The translations under genes and the position numbers were made by a program. Positions 42,388 through 50,555 of a stretch of DNA of 64,000 bases are shown here, piece by piece. The stretch lies in assembly GCF_004965515.1 (NCBI RefSeq), contig NZ_SSHH01000002.1, positions 82,840 to 146,839 of the forward strand, in the 5' to 3' direction. The DNA is from Alteraurantiacibacter aquimixticola (GTDB taxonomy: Bacteria > Pseudomonadota > Alphaproteobacteria > Sphingomonadales > Sphingomonadaceae). Under the pieces are notes generated by a model, which made no database searches, had not been told where the DNA came from, and saw nothing but the letters and a program-made list of their open reading frames with translations. The first letter of the stretch is position 1, and each line of letters starts with the position of its first letter.

Positions 42388-43949
42388 CAGGCATCCTCTT
42401 CCTCGGGCAGTTCGAGGCGCGGGAACAGGCCCTGCGGCTTGTCGAGCTGGTAGTCGCTTTCGGCGAGCGGAGAATACCAGTGCGATCTGATCCCCTCGAT
42501 GCTCCGCAGATCCTCGGCAATTCCCATCGCGTCGAGGAGCTTGCGCGAAGAGGTGGGAATGAAGGGAGAAATCGCCACGGTCAGCTGCGCAATGACGATA
42601 TAAAGCGTCGCCAGCACGGTCTTCATCCGCTCGAAATCGGTCTTCTTCAGCGCCCAGGGCGCTTGCGCATCGATATAGGCGTTGCAGGCGAACACCGCGC
42701 CCATCCATGCCTCAAGCGCCTGCGCGAAGGCCAGCTGGTCCATCGCGGCGGGCATTTCCTCCGCGATCACCCGGTCGACATGGGCGAAGAGCGCGTTGTC
42801 CTCATCCGTGTGCCCGTCGATCGCCGGCAGGTTCCCCTCGCAATTCTTGAAGATCAACGAAAGCGTGCGCTGGGCAAGATTGCCGTAGCTGTTCGCCAGC
42901 TCCGCATTGTTGCGGCTGACGATCGCCTCCGCGGAATAGCTGCCGTCCTGACCGAAGCTGAATTCGCGCAGCAGGAAATAGCGCAGCGGATCGACGCCGA
43001 ACTTGTCAGCAAGCTCCGAAGGATCGGTGACATTGCCGAGCGACTTGCTCTCCTTCTGCCCGCGATTGAGCAGGAAGCCATGCCCGTAAACCTTCTTCGG
43101 CAGCGCGATCTTCGCGCTCATCAAGAAGGCGGGCCAGTAGATGGCGTGGAAGCGGACGATGTCCTTGCCGATCAGGTGGAGGTCGGCCGGCCAGAACTTG
43201 GCAAAGTCCTCCGTCTGATCGGGGTAGCCGACACCGGTGAGGTAGTTGGTCAGCGCATCGACCCAAACATACATCACATGGTCTTCATGCCCCGGCACCT
43301 TCACACCCCAGTCGAAGCTCGTCCGGCTGACCGAGAGATCGCGCAATCCGCCTTCGACGAAGCGGACAACCTCGTTGCGGCGGCTGTCGGGCTGGATGAA
43401 GTCGGGATTGTCACGATAGAGCGCCAGCAGCGGCTCGGCATATTTGGACAGGCGGAAGAACCAGCTTTCTTCGACGGTCCATTCGACCGGCGTGCCCTGC
43501 GGTGAGAGCTTTTCGCCGCCCTCACCCTCTTCCAGCTCGCTCTCGTCGTAATAGGCCTCGTCGCGGATCGAGTACCAGCCTTCATAGCGGTCGAGATAGA
43601 GGTCGCCATTGGCTTCCATCGCCTGCCAGATTGCCTGGCTGGCGCGGTGGTGGTCTGCCTCGGTCGTGCGAATGAAGCGGTCGTAGGAGATGTCGAGCTT
43701 GTCAAACAGCTCGCGGAAATAGCCGGACATCTCGTCCGCCAGTTCGCGCGGAGTCACGCCAAGGTCGCGGGCCTTCTGCGCCATCTTCAGCCCGTGCTCG
43801 TCCGTGCCGGTCTGGAAACGCACGTCGCGCCCGCGCAGGCGCTGGTAGCGCGCCATCACGTCGGCGGCGATCGTCTCATAGGCATGGCCGATATGCGGCT
43901 TGCCGTTGGGATAGTGAATCGCGGTGGTCAGGTAATAGGGTTCAGCCAT
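42387..43949 (-). CDS. metG: Methionyl-tRNA synthetase
   Basis: 520 residues, without the C-terminal dimerisation domain found in longer MetRS. HIGH signature is NGKPHIGHAYETIAADVMAR; the KMSKS equivalent is QKESKSLGNVT. The TDEHG loop follows the first. DFAKFWPADLHLIGKDIVRFHAIYWP is conserved. Essential; charges tRNA-Met. In a coupled chain with tatD and holB; overlaps holB by 8 bases. Confidence 0.97.
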   Translation of the reverse strand: MAEPYYLTTAIHYPNGKPHIGHAYETIAADVMARYQRLRGRDVRFQTGTDEHGLKMAQKARDLGVTPRELADEMSGYFRELFDKLDISYDRFIRTTEADHHRASQAIWQAMEANGDLYLDRYEGWYSIRDEAYYDESELEEGEGGEKLSPQGTPVEWTVEESWFFRLSKYAEPLLALYRDNPDFIQPDSRRNEVVRFVEGGLRDLSVSRTSFDWGVKVPGHEDHVMYVWVDALTNYLTGVGYPDQTEDFAKFWPADLHLIGKDIVRFHAIYWPAFLMSAKIALPKKVYGHGFLLNRGQKESKSLGNVTDPSELADKFGVDPLRYFLLREFSFGQDGSYSAEAIVSRNNAELANSYGNLAQRTLSLIFKNCEGNLPAIDGHTDEDNALFAHVDRVIAEEMPAAMDQLAFAQALEAWMGAVFACNAYIDAQAPWALKKTDFERMKTVLATLYIVIAQLTVAISPFIPTSSRKLLDAMGIAEDLRSIEGIRSHWYSPLAESDYQLDKPQGLFPRLELPEEEDA

Positions 43950-44901
43950 TGGCCGCTTCCCTAGATGCGGCCAGCGAGGCGAGCAAGGTGCCTATTTCCA
44001 TCACCAGCAGGCCGGGATCGAAGTTATAGGTCGGCACTTGGGTAACGAGGCGGGCCAGATCGGCATGTGCATCCGCCAGCGCGGGAATGGCGGAACGGGG
44101 CACGCTCTCCATCTTTCGCGTAACAACCGCGCGGGCAAGTTCCACCACGGCAAGCTGGCGCTGCCGGTCGGGCCGGGCGCCCATCGCATCGGCCAGGCGG
44201 CCGCGCAGGGTGAAGGCCGGGTCGCCCTGCTCGGCAATTTCCTCCATCAGCGCGTGCAGCTTGCCGAGATCGAGCTCGACGAATTCGAGCGCCGCGCCGG
44301 GCGAGCCTCCGGAAGCCGCAACCGCAGCAGCGCGGGTCGCCGCATCGGCTTCGGGCATTTCGCGGGCCAGCACGCGGTCGATCTCCTCATCCGCGAGCTG
44401 CGGGAAGCGCAACACGCGGCAACGCGAGCGGATCGTGGGCAACAGGCGTCCAGGGCGATGCGTCACCAGCAGGAAATAGGTTCCGGCGGGCGGTTCCTCC
44501 AGGCTCTTGAGCAGCGCGTTGGAGGCACCCTTTTCCAGATCGTCTGCCGGATCGATGATGATCACCCGGCGGCTTCCGAGTGTCGGCCGCGTGGTAAGCC
44601 GCGCCTGCATCTCGCGCACCTGGTCGACGGTAATGTTGCGGCGCAGTTGGTAGGGCTTGCCCTCTTCCTTCTTCTTCTCGTCGCCCTTGATGGGAAGGTG
44701 AGTGAGGGTGATGATGTCGGGGTGTTCACCCGCCATGGTCGGAGCGCCGGGCTCCGCCACCAGTTCGCGCGCGGCGGCGAGCGCGAAGCTCGCCTTGCCG
44801 AGGCCGCGCTTGCCGCCGAGGATCCAGCCATGGTGCATGCGCGGTCCGGAGAGCGCAGCGCGCCATTCGGCCCAGGCCGCTTCGTGGCCGACCATGGTCA
44901 T
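43942..44901 (-). CDS. holB: DNA polymerase III delta-prime subunit
   Basis: 319 residues. Clamp-loader subunit with AAA+ fold: modified P-loop GGKRGLGKASFA, VDQVREMQARL, IIDPADDLEKGASNALLKSLEEPPAGTYFLLVTH (Walker B region and sensor 1), then a helical C-terminal domain. No zinc-finger cysteines are visible in the usual segment. It overlaps tmk by four bases (ATGA), the standard tmk-holB-metG-tatD order of many bacteria. Confidence 0.94.
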   Translation of the reverse strand: MTMVGHEAAWAEWRAALSGPRMHHGWILGGKRGLGKASFALAAARELVAEPGAPTMAGEHPDIITLTHLPIKGDEKKKEEGKPYQLRRNITVDQVREMQARLTTRPTLGSRRVIIIDPADDLEKGASNALLKSLEEPPAGTYFLLVTHRPGRLLPTIRSRCRVLRFPQLADEEIDRVLAREMPEADAATRAAAVAASGGSPGAALEFVELDLGKLHALMEEIAEQGDPAFTLRGRLADAMGARPDRQRQLAVVELARAVVTRKMESVPRSAIPALADAHADLARLVTQVPTYNFDPGLLVMEIGTLLASLAASREAANG

Positions 44902-45524
44902 GGCAGCCAGCCTTCGATTGCCTGCATGACAAGGGCGTGGACCTCCTCGGCGCTGCCATTGCCATCTATGCGGATCACGCGGTCGCTTTCGGCATCGGCG
45001 ATGGCGGTAAAGCGGCGCGCGACGCGGGCGTGGAATTCGGCATTGCGGCCACCGATCCGATCGCGATCCGCCCCATCGCGCGCGTGCACCCGCTGTTCGG
45101 CGGTTTCAGGCGAGACCTCGACCAGCACAGTCATGTCGGGGAGATAGCCGCCAGATCCCAGCTGGTGGAGCGCAAGGATATCGCTGTCATGCAGCTCCCC
45201 TTCCCCGCCCTGATAGGCGCGCGAGGAATCGAGGAAGCGGTCGCTTACGACCCACTTGCCCTCTTCCACTGCAGGTCTGATCAGCCGGCCGACGTGATCG
45301 GCACGCGCAGCGGCGAAGAGCAGGGCTTCGGCCGGCAAGTCCCATCCGGGACCAGTGGGATCGAGCAGCAGCTGCCGGATCGCCTCGGCGCCGGGCGTGC
45401 CGCCCGGCTCACGCGTCAGCACCGTGGCGATGCCACGCGCCTCCAGCGCCTCTGCCAGCATGCGCGCCTGCGTGGACTTGCCACAGCCCTCCCCGCCCTC
45501 GAAGCTGATGAACCGTCCGGCCAT
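44898..45524 (-). CDS. tmk: Thymidylate kinase
   Basis: 208 residues. P-loop FEGGEGCGKSTQARML, nucleotide-binding LTREPGGT, DRFLDSSRAYQG and Mg-binding DMTVLVEV. Makes dTDP from dTMP. Its ATG overlaps the stop of the carboxypeptidase gene by one base. Continues the polycistronic set with holB, metG and tatD. Confidence 0.97.
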   Translation of the reverse strand: MAGRFISFEGGEGCGKSTQARMLAEALEARGIATVLTREPGGTPGAEAIRQLLLDPTGPGWDLPAEALLFAAARADHVGRLIRPAVEEGKWVVSDRFLDSSRAYQGGEGELHDSDILALHQLGSGGYLPDMTVLVEVSPETAEQRVHARDGADRDRIGGRNAEFHARVARRFTAIADAESDRVIRIDGNGSAEEVHALVMQAIEGWLP

Positions 45525-46681
45525 CAGGTGAACAGCCCCCTGAGGCCATTGACGATGCGTTGGAGGAAATTGGCCTCGCCGACATTCTCCGCAGCTTCGA
45601 GCGGCACATCGAAAGGCTCCATCCCCTCTACCGAAACTCGCAATTGCGCTACCGTGTCGCCCTCGGCAATCGGGGCCATTAGCGGGCCGTTGTAGCGGAT
45701 CGCGGCGGTGATCGCGCCATTGCTATCCAGCGGCAGAGAAAGCGCCAGGTCCCTGGGGAGCCGCAAGGACACGCGGCTGCTCGCCCCGTCCTGCACAAGC
45801 GCCGTGCCCATGGGCGTGCCGGCCCCGGCCAGCGGCCGCGTTTCGAAATCGGAGAAGCCCCATTCCAGCAGCGCCCGCCCGACATCGCCACGCATGTCGT
45901 AATCGGCCACGCCTGCCAGCACGAGCACCAGCCTGCGCCCGTCACGCTCACCCGAACCGACCAGCGTATTGCCCGCTTCATTGGTGAAGCCGGTCTTGAT
46001 CCCGTCCGCGCCTTCAACGCGGCCGGTCAGCGGTTCGTGGTTTTGCTGGGTAATGCCGTTCCAGCTGAAGGTGCGGCGGCCGAAATAGCGGCGATAGAGA
46101 TCGGGATGGCGCGTCACCAACGCCTCGGCCAGCACTGCCAGGTCGCGCGCACTGGTGAAGGTGCGTCCCTCATCCGGATAGCCATTGGCCGATCCGAAAT
46201 GCGTGTTGCGCATGCCAAGCTCCGCCGCGTTGGCGTTCATCAGCGCGATCCAGCTTTCGAGCGATCCGGTCGTCGCCATCGCAATCGCCACGCTGGCATC
46301 GTTGCCGGAGACAGTCGTCGCCCCAAGCAGCAATTCGCCGAAAGTTGGCCGGTCGCCTGCCTTGAGGAACATGGTCGAACCCTCCCCCGACCATTCGTCC
46401 GCCAGCTCCTGCGAGACCTGGAATGGCGTGGCGGGCGTGATGCGCCCCTCCTCGATCAGGCCGAAGGCGGTGTAGGCGGTCATCACCTTGACCACAGATG
46501 CCGGAACGAAGCGCCGCTCCTCTTCACGCGCAAACAGGGTCTGGCCGGTGGAGATATCCACGATCAGCGCGATCGGCACCTCGACCGGAACCGGCGCGGG
46601 GGCGGAGGCGGAGGCGGCGGGACTGGCCGCGAGCAGCGCGCCGCTCAGCAAAATCCCTGATACTCTGGCAAAAATGGCCAA
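45524..46681 (-). CDS. D-alanyl-D-alanine carboxypeptidase (DacA/PBP5-6 family)
   Basis: 385 residues starting with TTG at 46681, which has GGGAG six bases upstream. Signal peptide GILLSGALLAASPAASASA. Active-site motifs: SVVK (PASVVKVMTAY), SGN (TTVSGNDASVA), KTG (DGIKTGFTNEAG). A C-terminal beta domain and a final amphipathic helix (NFLQRIVNGLRGLF) would attach it to the outer face of the inner membrane. Trims peptidoglycan pentapeptides. Confidence 0.95.
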   Translation of the reverse strand: MAIFARVSGILLSGALLAASPAASASAPAPVPVEVPIALIVDISTGQTLFAREEERRFVPASVVKVMTAYTAFGLIEEGRITPATPFQVSQELADEWSGEGSTMFLKAGDRPTFGELLLGATTVSGNDASVAIAMATTGSLESWIALMNANAAELGMRNTHFGSANGYPDEGRTFTSARDLAVLAEALVTRHPDLYRRYFGRRTFSWNGITQQNHEPLTGRVEGADGIKTGFTNEAGNTLVGSGERDGRRLVLVLAGVADYDMRGDVGRALLEWGFSDFETRPLAGAGTPMGTALVQDGASSRVSLRLPRDLALSLPLDSNGAITAAIRYNGPLMAPIAEGDTVAQLRVSVEGMEPFDVPLEAAENVGEANFLQRIVNGLRGLFT

Positions 46682-46725
46682 ACTCGCTCCCGCTCTAACC
46701 GATGCGGGAGTTTCCGCATCAGTGG

Positions 46726-47655
46726 CTATCCGGTGGAATAGATTCGGGCATCGCTATAACCCGCTGCCTGCACATTGGCGAGCGAGGCCTCTGCTTCATC
46801 CCGAGTTGCGAAGGGCCCGGTGCGGACGCGGTAGAAGCGGCCCGATTGCGAGACCGTTCCGCCCAGCGCCGCAGCCGCGCGATCGGCATTTGCGGCGCTG
46901 GAGAAGGCGGCAGCCTGGACCACGAAGCCAGCGGTGATTTCGGGTGCCGGTGCCTGTGCCGGTTTCGGAGCGGCCTCGGCCACCTCGGCCGGCTCCGCCG
47001 TAACCTCGGCGAAGGCTTCCGCGACCGTTTCGGACACCGGGTCGGCGGGAGCGGGCACACCCACGCGCAGGCTGGCGGAACCCACTTCCGGCAGACGGCG
47101 GCGCAGGACCTCCACCAGCTGCATCGGCGTATCCATGCGGAGCGGTACGGGCAGATCTTCGCGCAGCAGGCGGCGCTGTTCTTCGGGCGGGTTCACGCGG
47201 CGTACGCGCACCGGGGTCTCGGCGCTTGCGCCCAATTGCTCCATCGCGGCGGGCGAGAGCGCGAGCAGGTGCGTCGTATCCATCGGACCACGCGCTTCGA
47301 TTCGGGCCAGGATCGTCCTGCCCGTCTCCAGCGAGGTCACCTCGACATAGCTCGGGAAGGGTAGCGTGTGATGCGCGCCCATGATCCCCGCGCCCGTACC
47401 GCCGGCGAGATAGCCGACCTGGTCATAGTTGAGCACGTCGGCAGGCGTGTAGCTGGTGCCGTCAACCGCGTAGGGCTCGCCGACGACGAGCGGATAATCC
47501 GCCTGCGGGCCATTGGCGGGCGAGGCGTTGGCGGCGGTCTCCAAACCCTCGCCGCCGCGGCCCGACGCGCTGCATGATGCAAGCGCAGCCGATCCCGCCA
47601 GCAGCAGGAAAGCCTGCTTCAGGCGGGAAGCCCTGTCGTCACCGTGAAATCTCAT
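46726..47655 (-). CDS. RlpA-like lipoprotein with SPOR domain
   Basis: 309 residues from ATG 47655. Lipoprotein signal ending LAASC-like (SAALASC). The RlpA double-psi barrel spans about 75-145 (GAHHTLPFPSYVEVTSLETGR), with the family VNDRGPF replaced by IEARGPM, so the catalytic Asp is missing while the His is kept. A P/A/E-rich linker leads to a C-terminal SPOR domain (VVQAAAFSSAANADRAAAAL, FYRVRTGPF) that binds denuded septal glycan. It overlaps the transglycosylase 3' end by 17 bases. Confidence 0.88.
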   Translation of the reverse strand: MRFHGDDRASRLKQAFLLLAGSAALASCSASGRGGEGLETAANASPANGPQADYPLVVGEPYAVDGTSYTPADVLNYDQVGYLAGGTGAGIMGAHHTLPFPSYVEVTSLETGRTILARIEARGPMDTTHLLALSPAAMEQLGASAETPVRVRRVNPPEEQRRLLREDLPVPLRMDTPMQLVEVLRRRLPEVGSASLRVGVPAPADPVSETVAEAFAEVTAEPAEVAEAAPKPAQAPAPEITAGFVVQAAAFSSAANADRAAAALGGTVSQSGRFYRVRTGPFATRDEAEASLANVQAAGYSDARIYSTG

Positions 47656-48679
47656 CTGCAAGCAACCCGACACTCATCGCGTAGTAGTTCGAGCAATTGT
47701 ATTCGAGGATAACCCTATAATTCTGCGTTAAGAGGTAGCCCGGATATGCCGGACCGTCCGGCTCGAAAAGTGACACCATCACGTCGTCACCGATGGGTCC
47801 ACGCGGTTCGACGCCAAGAGCCCGCCATTCGCGTACCGTCATCCACTTGCTGTGGCGTTCGTGCACGCGGGGACAGACTGGCGACGTGACGTCACTCTCA
47901 ATGGCCGCCCGGTCTACCGAATTGGGCACATAGGCGCGCACGCCCCAAGGCTGGCCCGTGCGCCAGCCCGCATCGTGGAAGTAATTGGCGATGGAATGGA
48001 GCGTGTCCGCATCGGAGTTCCAGATGTCGCGATCACCATCCCCGTCGCCATCGACGGCGAGGCGCAGGTAAACGCTCGGAAGGAATTGCGGGTTGCCGAA
48101 GGCGCCCGCCCAGCTGCCCACCAGCGTTTCGCGCGGAACGCCGCTATCGGCGATCTTGAGCACGTCGATCAACTCACGCTCGAACAGGTCGCGGCGTCGG
48201 CCTTCCCATGCGAGCGTGGCAAGCGAGCGCGGCAGGTCGAACCCGCCCTTCACCACGCCATAGGCGGTTTCATGCCCCCAGATCGCCACGAGGATTTCCG
48301 CCGGAACGCCATAGGTCCGCTCCACCTCTCCGGCGAGCGAGGCCACGCGGCGCATCGCGCTCACGCCGCCATTGATGCGTGCCTGCGTATTGTGCCGGTT
48401 GATATAGCTCGACATCCACGCAAAGCCGGTCGCCGGATTGACACTGCTGCCCTGCGAGACATTGCCCTGATCGAGCTCGATCACGCGGTTGTTTGGTGTC
48501 ATTCCGGCAAAGACGGCAGTGATCGTCCGCTGGCTGACGCCTTCGGACAGCGCCTTGGCTTCAACCTGGTCGAGATATTCGGAAAAGCTCTCCGACTGCG
48601 CGGCGGCAGCGGCGGGAAGGAGGGCAAGGGAAGCGGCGGCAGCGATCATAGCGCGGCGCAAAGGGGCAGTTCGTGTCAT
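47639..48679 (-). CDS. Lytic murein transglycosylase, MltB family
   Basis: 346 residues from ATG 48679. Signal peptide (AMIAAAASLALLPAAAAAQ), catalytic Glu in VAIWGHETAYG, and AFGNPQFLPSVY, the MltB-type substrate loop, then DIWNSDADTLHSIANYF. The C-terminal PG-binding-like part contains LTQNYRVILEYNCSNYYAMSV. It cleaves glycan strands to 1,6-anhydro products. Operon partner of the RlpA-like gene, matching the usual mltB-rlpA-dacA neighbourhood. Confidence 0.94.
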   Translation of the reverse strand: MTRTAPLRRAMIAAAASLALLPAAAAAQSESFSEYLDQVEAKALSEGVSQRTITAVFAGMTPNNRVIELDQGNVSQGSSVNPATGFAWMSSYINRHNTQARINGGVSAMRRVASLAGEVERTYGVPAEILVAIWGHETAYGVVKGGFDLPRSLATLAWEGRRRDLFERELIDVLKIADSGVPRETLVGSWAGAFGNPQFLPSVYLRLAVDGDGDGDRDIWNSDADTLHSIANYFHDAGWRTGQPWGVRAYVPNSVDRAAIESDVTSPVCPRVHERHSKWMTVREWRALGVEPRGPIGDDVMVSLFEPDGPAYPGYLLTQNYRVILEYNCSNYYAMSVGLLADEISR

Positions 48680-48701
48680 CGATCCATCTGTTTCTTGCGA
48701 T

Positions 48702-48728
48702 GGCCCGGCAGGACAAGCCGGCCGGGCC
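48702..48728 (-). terminator. GC hairpin after the DUF8021 gene
   Basis: GGCCCGG and CCGGGCC pair perfectly with a 13-base loop. There is no T-run. A second hairpin lies at 48753-48785. Confidence 0.35.
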
Positions 48729-48752
48729 GATCGGATTGTATTGTCAGGTGCA

Positions 48753-48785
48753 GGCCGGAAGGGCGCCCCTCCCTCTCCTCCGGCC
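48753..48785 (-). terminator. GC hairpin after the DUF8021 gene, proximal
   Basis: GGCCGGA and TCCGGCC form a 7-bp stem eight bases past the DUF8021 stop on the reverse strand, with a G/C-rich loop. A plausible transcript end without a T-run. Confidence 0.35.
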
Positions 48786-48792
48786 AGCCCCC

Positions 48793-49659
48793 TTAGTCGA
48801 GATCCGGCTGCATGTCCGGATTGTTGGCGATCATTTCCGCGAAGGGCGGGAAGCCGCAATTGTCCTGGTCACCGCAATTGGTCACCGTGTGAACATAACG
48901 CAGCGTCCCGTCTTCCACGCGGAAGGTGTGGCTGTCCGGACGCTTGCTCTCCCCGAATTCGAGGAAGACGTTCACCGCCCCCTTGGCCTCGTCGACCACA
49001 TAGCGGCGGTTGACCAGTTCCACGCCTTCGGGAACGCCGACATTGCAGGTGTCGGTCGGTTCGCCGCGCCCGGTATAGACGCCGCCTTCAAGACGCGCGC
49101 AGGGCGTGCCCCAGGGCACGACCACGCTCTTGTCATTGAACAGGTCGAGATAGGCGTCGGCCGCGGCGATCAGCTCTTCACGGCTGGCGCGCTCACCAAC
49201 CGGGATCTCGCCCCAGTTCTCGCGGCTGGCGTAATACGCGGTGCGCTCGGCATCGAACAGCCAATCGCCCTCATCGGTGGTGATGTTGTCGAACGGGCCG
49301 ACGCCGAAGAAGCCATTGCCCATCTGCGTGGCGATCACTTCCCACTTGCCGGCTTCGGTCTTGGTCACTGCCTCCACATAGACCTGGCAGCTGGTCGTAT
49401 CGAGCAGCGCCATGTGCCAGACCACCTCGCGCGCCTCCGAAAGGAAGCCACCCAGCGAACTGCGGCGGAAATTCTCGTTGTAATCGACCCATTCGCCGAG
49501 CTGCATGGTCATCATCGTACCCTGTTCGAGCGCGGCGACCCAGTCATTGGCGATCCTCTGGGTCAGTTCCCGGTCGCAGGCGCCCTGCGCGGCGGCGGGC
49601 TGGGCAAAGGCGAAAGTTGCGGTCGCGGCGACCATTGCGGCTGTCAGCTTGCGCTTCAT
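48793..49659 (-). CDS. Secreted DUF8021-like hypothetical protein
   Basis: 288 residues. Cleavable signal MKRKLTAAMVAATATFAFAQ. Two NTF2-like halves seem present: ANDWVAALEQGTMMTM with LLDTTSCQVYVEAV, and VPWGTPCARLEGGVYTG with PDSHTFRVEDGTLRYVHTVTNC. The second set resembles DUF8021, best known from fungal secreted proteins. Six or more Cys suggest disulfides. No catalytic residues assigned. Monocistronic, with hairpins after its stop. Confidence 0.75.
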   Translation of the reverse strand: MKRKLTAAMVAATATFAFAQPAAAQGACDRELTQRIANDWVAALEQGTMMTMQLGEWVDYNENFRRSSLGGFLSEAREVVWHMALLDTTSCQVYVEAVTKTEAGKWEVIATQMGNGFFGVGPFDNITTDEGDWLFDAERTAYYASRENWGEIPVGERASREELIAAADAYLDLFNDKSVVVPWGTPCARLEGGVYTGRGEPTDTCNVGVPEGVELVNRRYVVDEAKGAVNVFLEFGESKRPDSHTFRVEDGTLRYVHTVTNCGDQDNCGFPPFAEMIANNPDMQPDLD

Positions 49660-49847
49660 GTCGGTTTCCTGTTCCTCTCCATGGGTTCCCGGCTTGGCGG
49701 GAGCCCCTTCTCTCCATCAAACGGACAGGCGAACCCTAGCGTCGCCTCGCAAGGCTGTCACGTGCGTGATGACGCATCGTGGGTGACGAGTGGCTGAACA
49801 GGTGACATTTGCCGAAAACACCGCTAGCTGACGCCCCGCTCGCAACT

Positions 49848-49937
49848 GGACAGGTGGCAGAGCGGTTGAATGCACCGGTCTTGAAAACCGGCAAGGGTGC
49901 AAGCCCTTCGTGGGTTCGAATCCCACCCTGTCCGCCA
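49848..49937 (+). tRNA. tRNA-Ser (anticodon TGA)
   Basis: 90 bases with encoded CCA. Acceptor GGACAGG/CCTGTCC pairs fully. Anticodon stem CCGGT/ACCGG with loop CTTGAAA gives anticodon TGA. A long variable arm (AAGGGTGCAAGCCCTT) and T-arm GGGTTCGAATCCC are as expected for tRNA-Ser. Confidence 0.97.
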
Positions 49938-49969
49938 GCCTCATGCGCCCGAAGAGCGCGGGAGGCTGG
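49935..49969. terminator. Terminator hairpin after tRNA-Ser
   Basis: CCAGCCTC, beginning in the tRNA CCA end, pairs with GAGGCTGG at 49962-49969; GCGC/GCGC inside extends the stem. ATCTTC follows on the forward strand. It also sits just past the converging gene's stop, so it may serve both. Confidence 0.55.
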
Positions 49970-49973
49970 ATCT

Positions 49974-50396
49974 TCAATTGAGCGCGCGCCGAATGTCCTC
50001 GGCCATGTTCGCGCGGGATCGCTCGACGATATCCGCGCCTCGAGGAACATCTGAGCTGTTCCTGGCTGGACCGTCGCCATTGCTTGCTAGTCCATCGTCT
50101 TCGCCAGACAGGTCCTGGTCGGCTTCGGCATCATCCCAACCGTCAGAATCGCTCTCCCAGAAGTCGTCGCCGGAGTCTTCACCCCAACCGCCTCCGGAAG
50201 GCTGTTGGTCCACCTCACCTGCAGGACGTGCCGCAAGGCGTGGGGCATTGTCGGCGTCGGAGCCGCCTTCTTCCCAGTCGCTCTCGACCATTCCGGTCAC
50301 GTTGCCGGCCAGCCCCGACCTGTCTTCACCGCCAACGATCATCAGGGCCAGGAAAACAAAGACAGCGGCAAAGGCCAATGCACTTTTCGGCTTCAT
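49974..50396 (-). CDS. Membrane-anchored acidic disordered protein
   Basis: 140 residues from ATG 50396 with GAGAGG eight bases upstream. A lysine start and one hydrophobic segment (ALAFAAVFVFLALMIVG) would anchor it or act as signal. The rest is low-complexity, strongly acidic and contains several Trp (GGGWGEDSGDDFWESDSDGW), ending in a helix (ADIVERSRANMAEDIRRALN). No family recognised. Divergent from the Tad-like cluster across a shared 159-base promoter region. Confidence 0.7.
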   Translation of the reverse strand: MKPKSALAFAAVFVFLALMIVGGEDRSGLAGNVTGMVESDWEEGGSDADNAPRLAARPAGEVDQQPSGGGWGEDSGDDFWESDSDGWDDAEADQDLSGEDDGLASNGDGPARNSSDVPRGADIVERSRANMAEDIRRALN

Positions 50397-50555
50397 AATA
50401 CGGGACCTCTCATATGCCCGCATTCACACATCAGAGTTGATTTTCCGTTAACGAGGATTCGTCAATACTTTGGTAACCCCTTTCCCGCTACTCCCCTGCA
50501 AGTGTGTCGAAATTTGTCGGCGCTTTAGGTTCGAAGCTGCATTGGGGCTGTAGGT

